Assembly: GCA_039545315.1 (NCBI GenBank)
Contig: BCIM01000002.1
Location: 523,369 to 587,368 of the forward strand
Direction: 5' to 3'
DNA from: Kondoa malvinella
Lineage: Eukaryota; Basidiomycota; Agaricostilbomycetes; Agaricostilbales; Kondoaceae
DNA length: 64,000 nucleotides
Of the stretch, positions 10,473 through 21,786 are shown one piece after another. The notes under the pieces were generated by a model. That model searched no databases, had not been told where the DNA came from, and was given only the letters and a program-made list of their open reading frames with translations. Within the stretch, counting starts at the first letter, position 1. Every line of letters begins with the position of its first letter. The position numbers were made by a program, and so were the translations under genes.

Positions 10473-12848
10473 CTACGCCTGCTTCTCCTGTGCCTTTTCT
10501 GCGAGCAATTCTTCTTCTTCTCTTCGCTTGTCTTCTGCTGCGGCTTGCTTGATCTCGAGCGAGAAGGATGAACGAGCTCGTATTGTTGGACCCCAGCGAA
10601 AGAAAACAAAGGGAAGGACACCAAGAAGTGTTGCGATTGCTGCCAAGATGGTAGTTGCGATTGCTGGTCGAACACTGTGAAGCGGTATTAGCGTGATTTG
10701 ATCTCCGCAATAGAGGGACATACTCGGTGTAGAAATTCTCGCCCACAATGAGGATACCGCCTGACAGCGCTTCTCGCAAGAAAGATTGACCAGTGACGGC
10801 ACTTGAAGCCAAATGCCCACTGTTCGCTCAAGGTCAGCATGACTGAGCAGCAGAAACTACCGTGCTCACTATGATTCAACAGTAAAGTCCCTGCAATCTC
10901 TTATGAGTAAACATCGATAAGGAAGCTGCACAACTTACGAGACCATCAAAAACAGAATATGACTGCTTATACCAAAGAGCGCCAGGGCAATCATCGACAC
11001 GAACCAATGTACTTGTGGTATACCGGTCCATGCAAACATGTAGAGCGATACAGGGAAGAGAATGCCTGCGTATATCGGTCATTAGCGAGGAAAGCGTTTG
11101 AATTGGAAAGACTTATCAAAAAGCCCCAAAGCAGCTTGGACTCTGGTACTTTCCCGCTTTTGCGTTCCATACGATTAGCAGCCATGAGCTGGACCGGGTA
11201 AAGTGCGACTGGCCTAGGTTAGCTCAATCGCCGGGATGTGAGGAGGACACACTAGCTATGAGGTAGCCGACAACGATAGCGAAGAAAACGTATTCGACAA
11301 TCTATACGTCGTCTGAGCAGGTTATCATGGTGTGTGTGGATCAGCTTACAGGCTCTTCTATACCGTGTTCCGCATACACGATCGGAACAGCCTCGATAGC
11401 CAGATAGATAATGCTACACAAAGTCAGATGCAGTATACACACGACAGGGTTTGCTCACGCATAATTTAGACCATCGTAGATAGCGAACCAAGCGACGATC
11501 GGTTCAGTGAATAACATGACTGAATTCGATCAGCCTTACTTCTTTTTTGTCAGAATACAACACATACGGACAGGTCTCCACAATGTTTCCTTGATCATCT
11601 GACCAATGGGTCTTTGACCAAGCACTTCATGTTCAGCAAAATAATCCTGGTCGCCTGTTTCTTTTCGTAATTTTCTAGCTCGTCGTTGTAAGAGTATACC
11701 GCCTCGCGTTTCTGGAATGACGAGGATGAGGATCAAGGTGAGTCCGAAACCCTGTGTTAACTTGAGCACCTTTGCGATCACACAGTTGGAGACTTACGAC
11801 AATCATCGAGACCCAAAAGATCCATTTGAAACCGAGGTTTTGTACAATATAAGCACCGAATATTGGTCCTTATCATATCATGAATACCGATCTCAAGGCA
11901 GTCGAAGGAAGACACACCAATGACAATCATCTCTGCACTGAGTGCCCAAAAGTTCAATGCCCAGCCGCCTTGTGGGTCATCGACTAAGAACAAGTCTGGT
12001 ATTAGACCGACTGCATTGAATACTGCGCTGCCAAAGAAGCCTCCTATGAAGCGGGTGACGATGAGACTAAGGGAAAAGGTTAGCGAAAGTACCAGGCAAG
12101 AGAGCAGGACGAACGTTTCTATGTTGGTCTATGAAGCGAGTCAGTAGTGATACAGATTAATAGACAGAACATACCGCCAAGGCACAAGGTATTTGAAACT
12201 AACCCATCGTCAACTCAGCACAAGCTCGATATCGATCAAAAGACAGACGTACGATATAAAGCAAACCAAGACAAGCAATAAAGACTTTTTTCCTCCCAAA
12301 ATCCTCCGCTACAGGTGACCATACCACCGGCCCGAGAGAGAAACCGAATAAATAGGTTGCGGTAGGTAGTCGAGCTACTAAATTGCTTGTACCGAACTCT
12401 TGGGCTATGGAAGGGACTGCTGGGATGTAACTATTCGCCCGATCTTGTCAGTAAGTAGAGGAAGAGTCAGACGAAGGGAGAGCGAACATCGATCCAAGAC
12501 CAGCGACCTGCCATCCCGGTCAGCGAAAGCTAAACCTCGTCGTGAGGCAGACTCACCCAGAAGGTATGAAAGCACATGATAGTAACAATAGTCCATTTCC
12601 AAGGTAAGCTCCAGTTGTATGGATTTTCTGGATCACCCCTCTGTTCTATCGATCAGTACATCTTTTCTTCGAGAGGTGATGATCGCTTACTTTGAAGTAG
12701 ACCATATGTGGACTGGTTTGTATGAGTTGCAATTCTAGAGGGCGAGAGAAGAGACTCACTTGAGCATACTCCTCTGCCTAGCAGACTGTCCTGTTGCTTC
12801 ATTTGACACAGATTGGCTGAGAGTTGGGTCTTCGATATCTGCTGTCAT
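10473..12848 (-). CDS. Major facilitator transporter, DHA1 drug:proton antiporter type
   Basis: The start at 12848 gives a short polar head (MTADIEDPTLSQSVSNEA). The family signature GDPENPYNWSLPWKW sits just before the first membrane helix. Further family features are PETRGGILLQRRARKLRKE in the central cytosolic loop and EPIVAWFAIYDGLNYA after it. The tail, after a last hydrophobic helix, is a charged stretch ending EEELLAEKAQEKQA. About ten short exons encode twelve membrane segments. These proteins export drugs, polyamines or other small molecules from the plasma membrane using the proton gradient; the substrate cannot be told from sequence. Confidence 0.88.
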
Positions 12849-13648
12849 ATCGACTTGTGTATATTCCAAGTGAATGGGTATAGGTCCATCGAGAGCAAGG
12901 TATGCACAGTAGCCTCTTTAGCAGATTTTCTAGCCGACTAGCGACTAGCGACAAGATGCGACTTGTTTATCCTTGCGGAAAGGCTTATAAAACTTACAAA
13001 TTCGATTTCAGCTTTGCATGACCTTGCTCTGCAGGCAGCTTGTAGACTTTTTTCCTTCATCCTTTCGTGATTTCTATAAATCATTAATGATGATCACCGT
13101 TGAAGGAGCTTTCTCAGAAGTCTCTCGACTGATCGCCTGTGCTAGCCGTTTACACCTGCTTTTCACGAGGCGTGGTTAGGTCTTTTGGCGCTGGGCTGAT
13201 CGTTGGTTATCTTCTATGAGGACGTGCGCCTTTGCCTTCACAATCTTGTTACATTGAAAGGAGGGCACTGTAACGATCTGAACCTCTTTCTTTCTGTCTT
13301 GTGGTCGGACTTTTCTTGGGAAAACTGGCGATATTGTGAAGGAAGAGCAAGGTTGTAGACTATAGGTGGATGTGTGAGCAGTATGGTCTATGCAACAAAG
13401 CTTGTTACTCCGATTTGCGCTGTTGTGGACTTTTTTATGCTACACTCTCATTTTCGCTTGCTCCCCTTCGTATCTCTATCTGTGCACTTATCAGTCGCCA
13501 TCTTGCTCATTGCTTGTCTTTGTATGCTCTGATGCTCGCAGTCCGCTATCGCTACCTCGTGCCCTATCTTTCTCTCTTCGCTTGCTGGAAATACGGCCTA
13601 TTCACTCTTCTCGTGCAACTCTTTTCTGCGTGCTTCTGAATGCATTGA
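12849..13648. other. Intergenic, promoter side of the MFS gene
   Basis: About 800 bases separate the MFS start from the 3' end of the DUF1349 gene. A TATA-like TTATAAAAC lies near 12985 but on the strand opposite the gene. A pyrimidine-rich stretch at 13440-13640 has no convincing gene. Confidence 0.55.
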
Positions 13649-14313
13649 TCACTCCAACAACTTGACGCTTGCCTCCTCAAAATTGACCACCAGCTCCTGC
13701 TTTCCCTTCACCTCGTCCTTCTTCGCAGGCCTGCAAGCCATCGCACTAATTCTCACATCCCATTCTTCCTCCTTATCAAACACCCAACACACTTCCCTCA
13801 ACGGCTTCCTCTGTCCTTTAACAACTTGATACAACCACAAACTTTTACCCAACTCATCTTGCTCCCTTCTGAATTCGATGCTCACTTTTTCGTCATCGCT
13901 TTGATTCGGTACAAGGCACCAATCGGCAAAAGTAAAACAAGCAACACTAGCTAGGTAAGGTTGGTCTTGGTAGTATTCCACACCGGCTTTGATCCATCTG
14001 TCTTTCTTTCCTTTCGATGTTAGGTGCAAGAGTAAGCCAGCTTGGTCGTAGCGCGTCGTCCAGGGAGCTGAGAAGGTCGCTTGGGCGGATTGGAATTGGT
14101 TTAGTGGGATAGAAGAGGTGAGGTGATGCAGGGCTGCGTCGAATCTACAGACGGGTTACTTAATTCTAGCAGGAGATGCTTGCTGTGCAGCTTACTTGTC
14201 TGTAGAAGGAGGTTTGCGCCAGACATCTGTTCAAGTGGTGAGCTGTAAGTCTTGCACCAGTGCGAGGATACAGTACCAGTATCTGGTTGAGCTGTTATCG
14301 TAAACTCTGGCAT
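13649..14313 (-). CDS. DUF1349 (concanavalin-like fold) family protein
   Basis: Three exons give a ~190-residue protein beginning MPEFTITAQPDTDVWRKPPS. The pattern DVWRKPP, then QAGLLLHL, WIKAGVEYY, SVACFTFADW, SLWLYQV and WDVRISAMACRPA matches the DUF1349 family of small beta-sandwich proteins. Their role is unclear; some are annotated as regulators of enolase or as carbohydrate-binding folds. Introns of about 50 bases interrupt the first 30 codons. There is no signal peptide, so it is probably cytosolic. It shares a 338-base divergent promoter region with the photolyase gene. Confidence 0.82.
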
Positions 14314-14651
14314 TACTCTAGTAGCTGTAAGAGGCAGATATGCTAGATTCCAGAACGCGGGTCGGGTCGGGTGTGACGATATTGCCGCTGGCTTGTCTGT
14401 TCGATGATCGGATGCTACTATCAGGCTGTTGAGCAGCTAATATAGCCCTTGCAGAGTTCAGACAGACCAAATAGCGAGATTGGACGTCCTTTGCCAAAAC
14501 GTCACCTCATCATTTGTTGTTCTCTCACAGCCATTCCAACATTCTGCAATCGCTCTCTCGAACGCTGTGCAGAAGCTCAAAGCTCTCGCCTCAGCTCCTT
14601 CAGCGCAACAGCTATTGCGGACTCTTGTTATCCAGATCGAGAAACTTCACA
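14314..14651. promoter_or_regulatory. Divergent promoter region between DUF1349 and photolyase genes
   Basis: The two genes start at 14313 (minus) and 14652 (plus). No specific light-response or damage-response site could be named. The photolyase frame is open upstream to a TTG at 14514 but has no in-frame ATG there. Confidence 0.5.
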
Positions 14652-17222
14652 ATGGTCAAAGGCCAGGCTACATTAGACGGCTTCACAGGAGCTACACCAA
14701 ACAAAGGAACCAAGCGCAACGCCGATGGTCAATCAGTCATTGAATCTTCACCTAAACGAGCCAAAACTACTTCGACGACAGCGAGCACGAGTAGGAAAGC
14801 ACAAGGGGCAGCTAATGCTAAGGGCGATTTGGGTGTAAAGTACACGGCGAAAGAGTTGGCTGATGATGGAGAGACACCGTATGATGAGTTGTTGAGGACC
14901 ATCGAAGAAGGTAGTCAAGACAAGATTGAGCCAAAGGGAGATGTGATTGTTCAGTGCGTTCATTGCTATGCTATGTGTGCTGCCACTCATATCGGACTGT
15001 AGCTGGATGAGAATGAAGGATCTCCGCATTCAGGTACGCGTCTGTCACAGGAATGATAGAGTATTAAGCTCATCAAGCGGATCAGGACAACCGCGGTCTA
15101 TCATTCGCATCAGTCGAAGCTCGTAAATCAAACAAGCACCTCATGGTACTCTTCGTCCTCTCTCCAAACGACTACAAAGCACATCACCGCGCAGCTCGCC
15201 GAATTGATTTCACCCTCCGTAATCTCGCCTGCTTACAGAAAGAGCTAGCAGATCTCAACATCCCACTGTGTGTCATCACCCTTACTCCACGCAAGACGAT
15301 TCCCGAAAAGGTCGTTGAATTGCTTCAAGAGATTGGCGCAAGTCATATTTATGGCAATATCGAACATGAATTAGACGAAGCGCGACAATTGACTGCAACC
15401 TATACTTTGTGCAAGAAAGCTGGCATTCAGGCTAATTGGGTTCATGATGGATGTGTTGTCCCGCCTGGTAAATTGGCTACAAAGGTTCGTCATTCCCTTA
15501 AAAGCTCCTGGTCGAGCGAAGAAAGCTGATAGTTTTGATAGCAAGGAAAACCTTATTCAGTTTACTCACCATGGTATCGTTCGTGGAGCGCGCTCGTCCT
15601 TGATGATCCTTCGAAATACCTCGATGAAGCAGCTGCACCCGAAGCGAACGACGAATCTGCTCGGAAGCATGAAAGTATGTGACTCCCTTCATTCACCCTT
15701 TAGACGCTCTAAACACGCTTGGTAGAGATCGGTTCTTTTTTCCAGACTGAAATACCCAAAGAATTAGAAGGTTTCACTTTACCTAAAGAAGATGCGAAAA
15801 ACATGGCTCAACTCTGGCCAGCCGGTCATTCAGCTGCTACTGAATCACTACACAAGTTCGTGAAGGCAAAGGGCAAACAAATTGAAGCGAAACAAGATCC
15901 ATCCAAAGGAGGAAAAGAAGAATCTCAAATGGCTGATGATGGCATGCAAGTCCTCATCAACGGTTACTCGGATGGCAGGAGTAGAGTCGACCAGCCAAAG
16001 ACTAGCAGGATGTCACCCTATTTGTCAGCTGGAGTGATCAGCGTTCGTCAATGTGTCAATGCGACACTCGCTTTGTCCAAGAACAAGAAGTTGAATGTAG
16101 ACAAGAAGACTTCCATTGGCACGTGGATATCCGAGGTAGCATGGCGTGATTTTTGGACGTCCTTTCCTCCCTCTTCTTCTTCGTTAGAAGGCTAATAGCA
16201 GAAATAGATCAACACATCCTGGCTGCTTTCCCTCGCGTCTGTATGGGTCATGCATTCCAGAAACATCTCGATGGTGTAGTATGGGAAGACCGGAGCGAAC
16301 ACTTGCAAGCTTGGAAAGATGGTCGCACCGGGTATCCGCTTGTCGATGCTGGAATCAGACAGATGAACCTTGAGGTACGTCTATCCTCTCATTCTGTGTC
16401 ATGTGATGACAGATGCTGATTGATGGACAGGGATGTGAGTTTGCGGTCTTCCAAGTATCGACTTTGGTTTGCTAAAAAAAAAAAATTGGTCCAATTGCTC
16501 AGGGTGTCACAATCGCGCAAGGTACTAGATCCGCCGAGGATTCTTGACATGAGCTCATACCTTTGACACCAGGATGAACATCGCTTCCTTCCTCACTAAA
16601 CACCTGATGTTGGATTGGCGCCTTGGCGAGCGCTATTTCATGGAGAACCTTCTCGACGGAGACTTTGGCGCTAACAATGGCGGATGGCAGTGGTGTAGCT
16701 CGACTGGCTCAGACCCTCAGCCATACTGTGAGCCTTCAGCCTGTTGAGTGTTCCTTCGCTTATGTATACTTGGAATTGCTAGTCCGTGTGTTTGCGCCTA
16801 CTAGTATGTCCATCACTTTCGAACAGAGAGCTTCATACTAATGGCTTGGTACAGCTCAATCTGAAAAGTTTGTATGTTCAGATGTTTGAATCAGCTGAAC
16901 GTCAGCTTATGTTGTGCAGGACCCCGATGGGGCATACATCAAGCGATACGTACCTGAGCTGGCCAAGATGTCTGGAAAAGGTTTGTGGTTTTCAACATGG
17001 TCACTCTGCCATCTTTTGATCTGGTCACAGCGATTCATGAACCTTCCAAGACCAAGTCAAAAGCTGAATTGGAGAAGATGGGCTATTGCATGCCTATTGT
17101 TCAGCACAAGTTTGCTCGCAAGAGGGCGATCGGTGAGCCTTCTGACTATATTGCAGCAGCTTTGCCTGATCAAAGTCTGAACAGCTCGCTTCAAGAATCC
17201 AGGCGAGGCTGTCGACGAATAA
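14652..17222 (+). CDS. PHR1: Class I deoxyribodipyrimidine photolyase (CPD photolyase)
   Basis: The enzyme uses light, FADH and an antenna cofactor to split pyrimidine dimers. A Lys/Ser-rich nuclear-type head ([20 protein letters not shown]) precedes [14 protein letters not shown], the start of the antenna domain. The catalytic domain includes [92 protein letters not shown] and [33 protein letters not shown] (given here in shorter pieces: [16 protein letters not shown], then [14 protein letters not shown]). It ends [11 protein letters not shown]. More than ten exons. One is only 4 bases (16431-16434), and the intron at 16155-16207 appears to begin GG. Family identity is firm. Confidence 0.93.
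16155..16207 (+). other. Apparent GG-AG intron in the photolyase gene
   Basis: Joining 16154 to 16208 restores the family sequence [15 protein letters not shown]. The removed 53 bases have normal size, a CTAAT branch site about 16 bases before the AG, and start GGACGTCC, one base away from a perfect GTACGTCC donor. The GT-AG alternatives are worse: a 30-base intron without a branch site that adds nine residues, or a 61-base intron that deletes the conserved RDFY. Confidence 0.5.
16431..16434 (+). other. Four-base microexon in the photolyase gene
   Basis: The bases GGAT lie between a 56-base intron (16375-16430, CTGAT branch site) and a 68-base intron (16435-16502). They supply Gly and the first base of Trp in NLE-GW-CHNRARM, an almost invariant photolyase segment. 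The next exon (16503-16521) is only 19 bases. An alternative acceptor at 16412 would insert six residues here and has no good branch site. Confidence 0.65.
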
Positions 17223-17510
17223 AAGAAGCCTATCCGTCTGTACAGCAATCGAATGAATTGTACTTGTATGCGACTGTGAAGTATTACAACCCAATATACA
17301 AAGCAACTGAAGTGAACTAAAGTCCTTCCCCGAAACGCCTCTACATGATGGTGACGGAGTTCTGCTGACTCGCTAATCCAGACTTCCTCTTCAGCTTAGC
17401 TGCGAAGCTGGCGTTGTCTTTGGCCGGTTGAGGCGCGGCTAGTAGATGACTCGGACATCCGCAGCTTCACTCGACATCAGCACAGTTTGCTATCAAGATC
17501 CACAGATAGC

Positions 17511-19835
17511 TTACTTTCTCGGTGCCAGATCTGCACAGACTTTAGGATGCACTTTGTACGAGCAGTCATCGCAAGACCTGGAACAGCTGGTCAGGCAATT
17601 ATACCAGGGCAAAGCATGAAGCATTTACATGTAAGGCTTCATCCATCCGAAAGACTTGTCGCAGAAATCACACTTGCCCTCACTCTTCGCCTTCTTTCCG
17701 GCAGCACCAACATCCAAACTCTTTCTCTTGTCAGATGAGGACTTTGTGACGAGACCTTCAGTAGTAGACACTTTGCGATCCGCTTTGAGTTCCTTGACTG
17801 CAGTAGCTGGTGTGTTGGTCCAGAAGAGCTTCCATCCAGGCTTGACCAAGGTGAATCGATGGAGCGTGTTATCAAAGTGTGAGCTAGCCGGGAAGAAGTG
17901 ATCATCTCCTTCGTCTTCCACATTGATGAAGCTGTAGTCTTCCTCTGCTCCGCCGTTGACTGTAGCTGCTGCGATTGAAGGAGTGGTGGTACGAGCGGTC
18001 ATGAAGCTCTCGCCTGGTTCGATAGTCTGTTCCGTCTCATCTGCTGGCTCTGGTGTTTGAGGTGCGCTAGAGTCGTCTGAGCTGGAAGAAGACTCTTCCG
18101 AAATAGCGACGACTTGTTCCTGTTCTATCTCTTCCTCTTTCGCTGCTTCTTCCACAGGAGGATCGTTACTGGCACTCGGCTTGCGTAGGACATTGACGAC
18201 AGACGACGGAACACCGACGAGCCAAGAGCTAGGAATAGATGGAATGCCGGACGAGATTGAAGACGGCATGCCAGCATAAGTTTGGCCAGCTGGGCGAGCT
18301 CGAACAGTAGCGACAGAAGAAGTATGCGACATAGTGGCATTTGTTGAGCCAGACATGCGAGAAGAGCGACTGATGACTGCGGTCGAGTATCGAGGCGTGT
18401 CCCCTGGCGGAGCGTCTTCATGACCACCTGCTATCTTGACGTCTTCTAATTCTTTCAAAACGTCCTCAATGGCTTCATCACTGGTCGCTGAAGTTTGACT
18501 GGCTGCTACCTTGACCCGACCTTCGAAGGACGGAATTCGTCCAGGTCCTGCTGGTCGAGCGAGTTGTTTCTTGGTCTTGAGACCTCCAAAGTTCATGCTA
18601 CCGATGTTGTATGTCTTTTCAGCTGGGTCTGTGATGGTTCTGTTCTCGTGCTCAAGCACATCCTTTTCGATGACCCGAAGTTGCGAAAGGATAGTGCGGA
18701 TAGTAGGTCGTTTGGCGCCTTCAGGCTCACAGCATTGCACAGCGAGGGAGATTAAGGCTGGAGGACAATCTTTCGAAGCTTCTTCTTTGAGTTCATCAGC
18801 GCTGATACCGAAACTTGGCATTTCTCGCTTGAGGAATTCGCCATCTACTAGCCGTCGACATAGGATCTCGCAGAAGATGATACCTGCGACATAATGAGCG
18901 TGTTTCCCAGGAGGATAACCGGACACACCAAGAGAGAAGATGTCTGTCTCTAGTCCAAAGTCTAGACCCATAAGGATCTCCGCTAACCAGAAAGTCAGCT
19001 CGGATTGTTGCGCTTACTTAAGATATAGCATACGAGACATGTATCCATCCTGAAAGCTAAGTCAGTACTAGACTGGTCGTTCAATGTTTGACTTACAGTC
19101 CCACAATAGCTCATTCTACGCATCTCCTCTTCATTTTTGGCCGCTATCCGAGCAAACCTATCGAGGAGGTTAAACCGAGCCTATACATTAGATGCAAAGC
19201 TTACCCAAAGTCACAGACCTTGATTCGCAGGTTGTCTGTGATCAACAGGTTCTCTCCCTTGAGATCCCGATGCATGCATTGCCGGGCGTGCATGTATGCC
19301 ACAGCTCGAGCGACATCAATAGCGAAAGATAGCCTGAGTCGCCAAGGAAATGGCTGTGAGCGAGAAGCAATGTATGACCGTAGATTGCCTTTCGTCAAGT
19401 ATTCCGAGATGATGAGGATTCGCTGGCCTTTGGGTTGCTCTTCGTCGCCTGGCGATTTCGGAGCTGGCGGAGCGAGACATAGACCGAGGTATTGAACGAT
19501 GTTGGGATGTCTGCTTTCTTGCATGATCTGGATCTCTCGAGCCAGATACTTTGACATGTCGTATTCATCGCTCTGTGACAGTCCCAGGATATCGGTAAGA
19601 ACGAATCGAAGTTGTGCCAGAACCGCTGACTTACAGGCAAGACCTCCTTGATAGCCACTTCCAATGATAGATATTCTCCTCGATACACACTCCCGAATGA
19701 GCCTTTGCCAATCTTGTGCCAGAACTGCTCTGGAGATAGGTCGGCATAAGGTACTATCAGAAAAGACAAGCATAAATATTCCCACTTCTGCATTAGCTGG
19801 AGAAGGCGTGCAACGTACTGACGTCGAAGCGGCAT
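17511..19835 (-). CDS. TKL-type protein kinase with C-terminal C1-like zinc finger
   Basis: The start at 19835 gives MPLRLPYADLSPEQFWHKIG. The kinase domain has a Gly loop (GKGSFGSVYRGE), catalytic lysine (VAIKEV), HRDLKGENLL, DFG-FAR and GYMSPE, and LETDIFSLGV of lobe F. This places it in the tyrosine-kinase-like group with Ser/Thr specificity. A ~270-residue Ser/Thr/Glu-rich disordered region follows. The C-terminus has CDFCDKSFGWMKPYM-SCDDCSYKVHPKVC, a C1-like zinc finger split by an intron and ending near the stop at 17511. All catalytic residues are present. The zinc finger after a long linker suggests lipid- or membrane-directed regulation, which is inference. Confidence 0.88.
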
Positions 19836-20366
19836 GAGTCTGGGCTACTCATCGGTATCGGTGCTGGGGAGATCTGGGTATAGGTCGAAAGAAGGGCAAG
19901 GCAGAAAGCAACAAGAGATGCGAACGAGGGATTCTACTCGGTCAAGAACTCAATCCGGGGGTGCAGGAGTTGCCCAAGACAGAGCAAACGCAGAGAGGAG
20001 TACAAGAGTGTATAAGTCAGGAGAGCAAACAAGAGAAGAATAAGCTTCTTGACACCAGCGACTCCTATTCGGTCTCGGAGGTCTGACCTCATTTAAGACA
20101 TATGCAAAGCAAACAAAGATATGGTACAGCATTGCTCACGCGCAGAAGCGAGCAGCACGAAGTCGATGTCGCTGAGAAAGAAGGGCGGCGAAAATGTCAA
20201 CACAGGTCATGCAACGGTCTAATGACGCGTCTGGGCATCAGAGGTGACTGTACAGCGTATCAGCTGCAAGAGCACCGCTTTTCGAAAAGAGCACCGCCCG
20301 AGCGGATTTCTCTGCCTTTTCTCATTCTGGAGGTCCTTCAATCCAAACCAATGACCAAAAGCAAAG
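19836..20366. other. Intergenic, promoter side of the TKL kinase
   Basis: About 530 bases between divergent reading frames. No repeat or RNA gene recognised. Confidence 0.5.
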
Positions 20367-20573
20367 ATGCAGATGGTCACTCCCCAGCCCGTCACGACAG
20401 CCGTCGCTGCGCCAGTCATGCAACCCGCTATTGTAGTCCAGCAACCCGTCATGGCCGCTCCTCAGATGCCTCAGATGATGATGCCGCAAACGCCTGTTAT
20501 GCCGCCTCCAATAATGCCTCCCTTGATTAGGACGAGGAAGAAGGAGCCGGATTGTCTGTGCTTGATCTCTTGA
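20367..20573 (+). CDS. Small Pro/Met-rich protein with C-terminal CaaX (CLIS) motif
   Basis: A 68-codon frame starts in a good context (AAAGATGC). It is rich in Pro, Met, Gln and Val and contains no membrane segment. The end is IRTRKKEPDCLCLIS: a basic patch, a Cys that could be palmitoylated, and Cys-Leu-Ile-Ser, a valid farnesylation signal. This layout resembles the membrane anchor of Ras proteins. Basidiomycete pheromone precursors are also short and end in CaaX, but this protein lacks a clear processing site and no STE3 receptor was recognised nearby. Whether the gene has further upstream exons is unknown. Confidence 0.5.
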   Translation: MQMVTPQPVTTAVAAPVMQPAIVVQQPVMAAPQMPQMMMPQTPVMPPPIMPPLIRTRKKEPDCLCLIS

Positions 20574-20576
20574 TGA

Positions 20577-21786
20577 TTCGTGAGGGAATTTATGTCGAGA
20601 AGTTTACTTCGGATTACTGATAGGCTGAGTAGAAGGACAACATGCGAATATGAGAGCGGCCAGCAGATCGTTTTAGCGGCTAAGAGATGTATATAGCAGG
20701 TAATAGTCGACAGAAAAGACATTCTTATAGCTTCCGAAGCGCCTTCAAGGTAATTGCAGTAATTGATGTAGACAGAATCGGAGCCGGAGAGACCTTGCGA
20801 CGTAAGTTATTCCTTTCAAGACTGACTGCACTTCTGCGAGACCTGGCCCGAGGACTAGACGAGGATATAGCGGCTATCAGCAGGTATCATGGAACATCGT
20901 TGACCCTTCAATACAAGACAATCGACGTGACAACGCGACTTGAGCGGTGCTCTAGGTATAAGCGGAGACTGCTGCGCGCATAATTGATTAGAGCTGTGCG
21001 AGCCGCAAGTATCAAGGCGACAGCAATGTGATGAAAGGCAATGCGAGACTGGTTCAACAGGCGTCCAATCGGGATCGCATCGACAGCGCCTTGGAGTGAG
21101 CTAATGTACGACGTACAGGCCGGTACATGGCTCAATCGATCGCATTCTCCTTCATCTTGTGCACCAAAGACCCAAAGGTCGAATCAAATGTTGGCACTGT
21201 TACCTCCGTCTGGACCCACAATGCCAACTCCAGTCCTGTCACCTCGTTGGGCTAGACTTGTTGGACTGGACTTCTCGGATTGCTTTACGAATAGTATGCT
21301 TTGCTGACAGTGCTTTGCCATTATTTGCTGATTACGATTAAGAGCCAGCAATGTCAGCCTGGAGTATATTCACGAATGACTCGGTGTCGAGCATAATATA
21401 GCGAGCAGGCTGGGTCTGAAGAAGTTTCGGAAACATTATTGTTCGGACTTTGAGACTGCCTTTATCGAGAAAGCATGAACACGTAGACCGCGAGAATAGC
21501 CATTTTGCTCTTGTGCCGATCGCATGCTTGTAGTACTGCTCGCCGGGGGCACCAGAAGTTAATCGCCGACAGTCTGCTCGAATCATAGTTGTCGTCCCGA
21601 ATGCAGTGACAGCTCAAGTGTTATTTATTTTCCACGCAAGCCCGCCGCGTGCTCTGGAGAGAATTTGTAAGTTTTGGAGAGGATCTCTCCCCTCCGAGGG
21701 AGGGCTGAGGTTGCCCAGAACAAGTGTTATTTTGATTTTGTTGCTAAACACGAATCTCGACACCCTTACATGCACGATAGTGCAGT
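20577..21786. other. Gene-poor stretch of about 1.2 kb
   Basis: No open frame here shows conserved features on either strand. A GGAGAGGATCTCTCC palindrome lies near 21676. No transposon ends were recognised. Confidence 0.5.

Noticed and set aside
14514..14651. N-terminal extension of photolyase (rich in Ser, Arg and Leu) that looks like a mitochondrial presequence
   Set aside because: The open frame begins at TTG and has no in-frame ATG before 14652. It is probably 5' UTR. A near-cognate start cannot be excluded but has no support here.
20102..20530. 142-codon open frame overlapping the CaaX peptide
   Set aside because: Composition is random-like, it overlaps the more convincing CaaX frame, and it shows no domain or signal.
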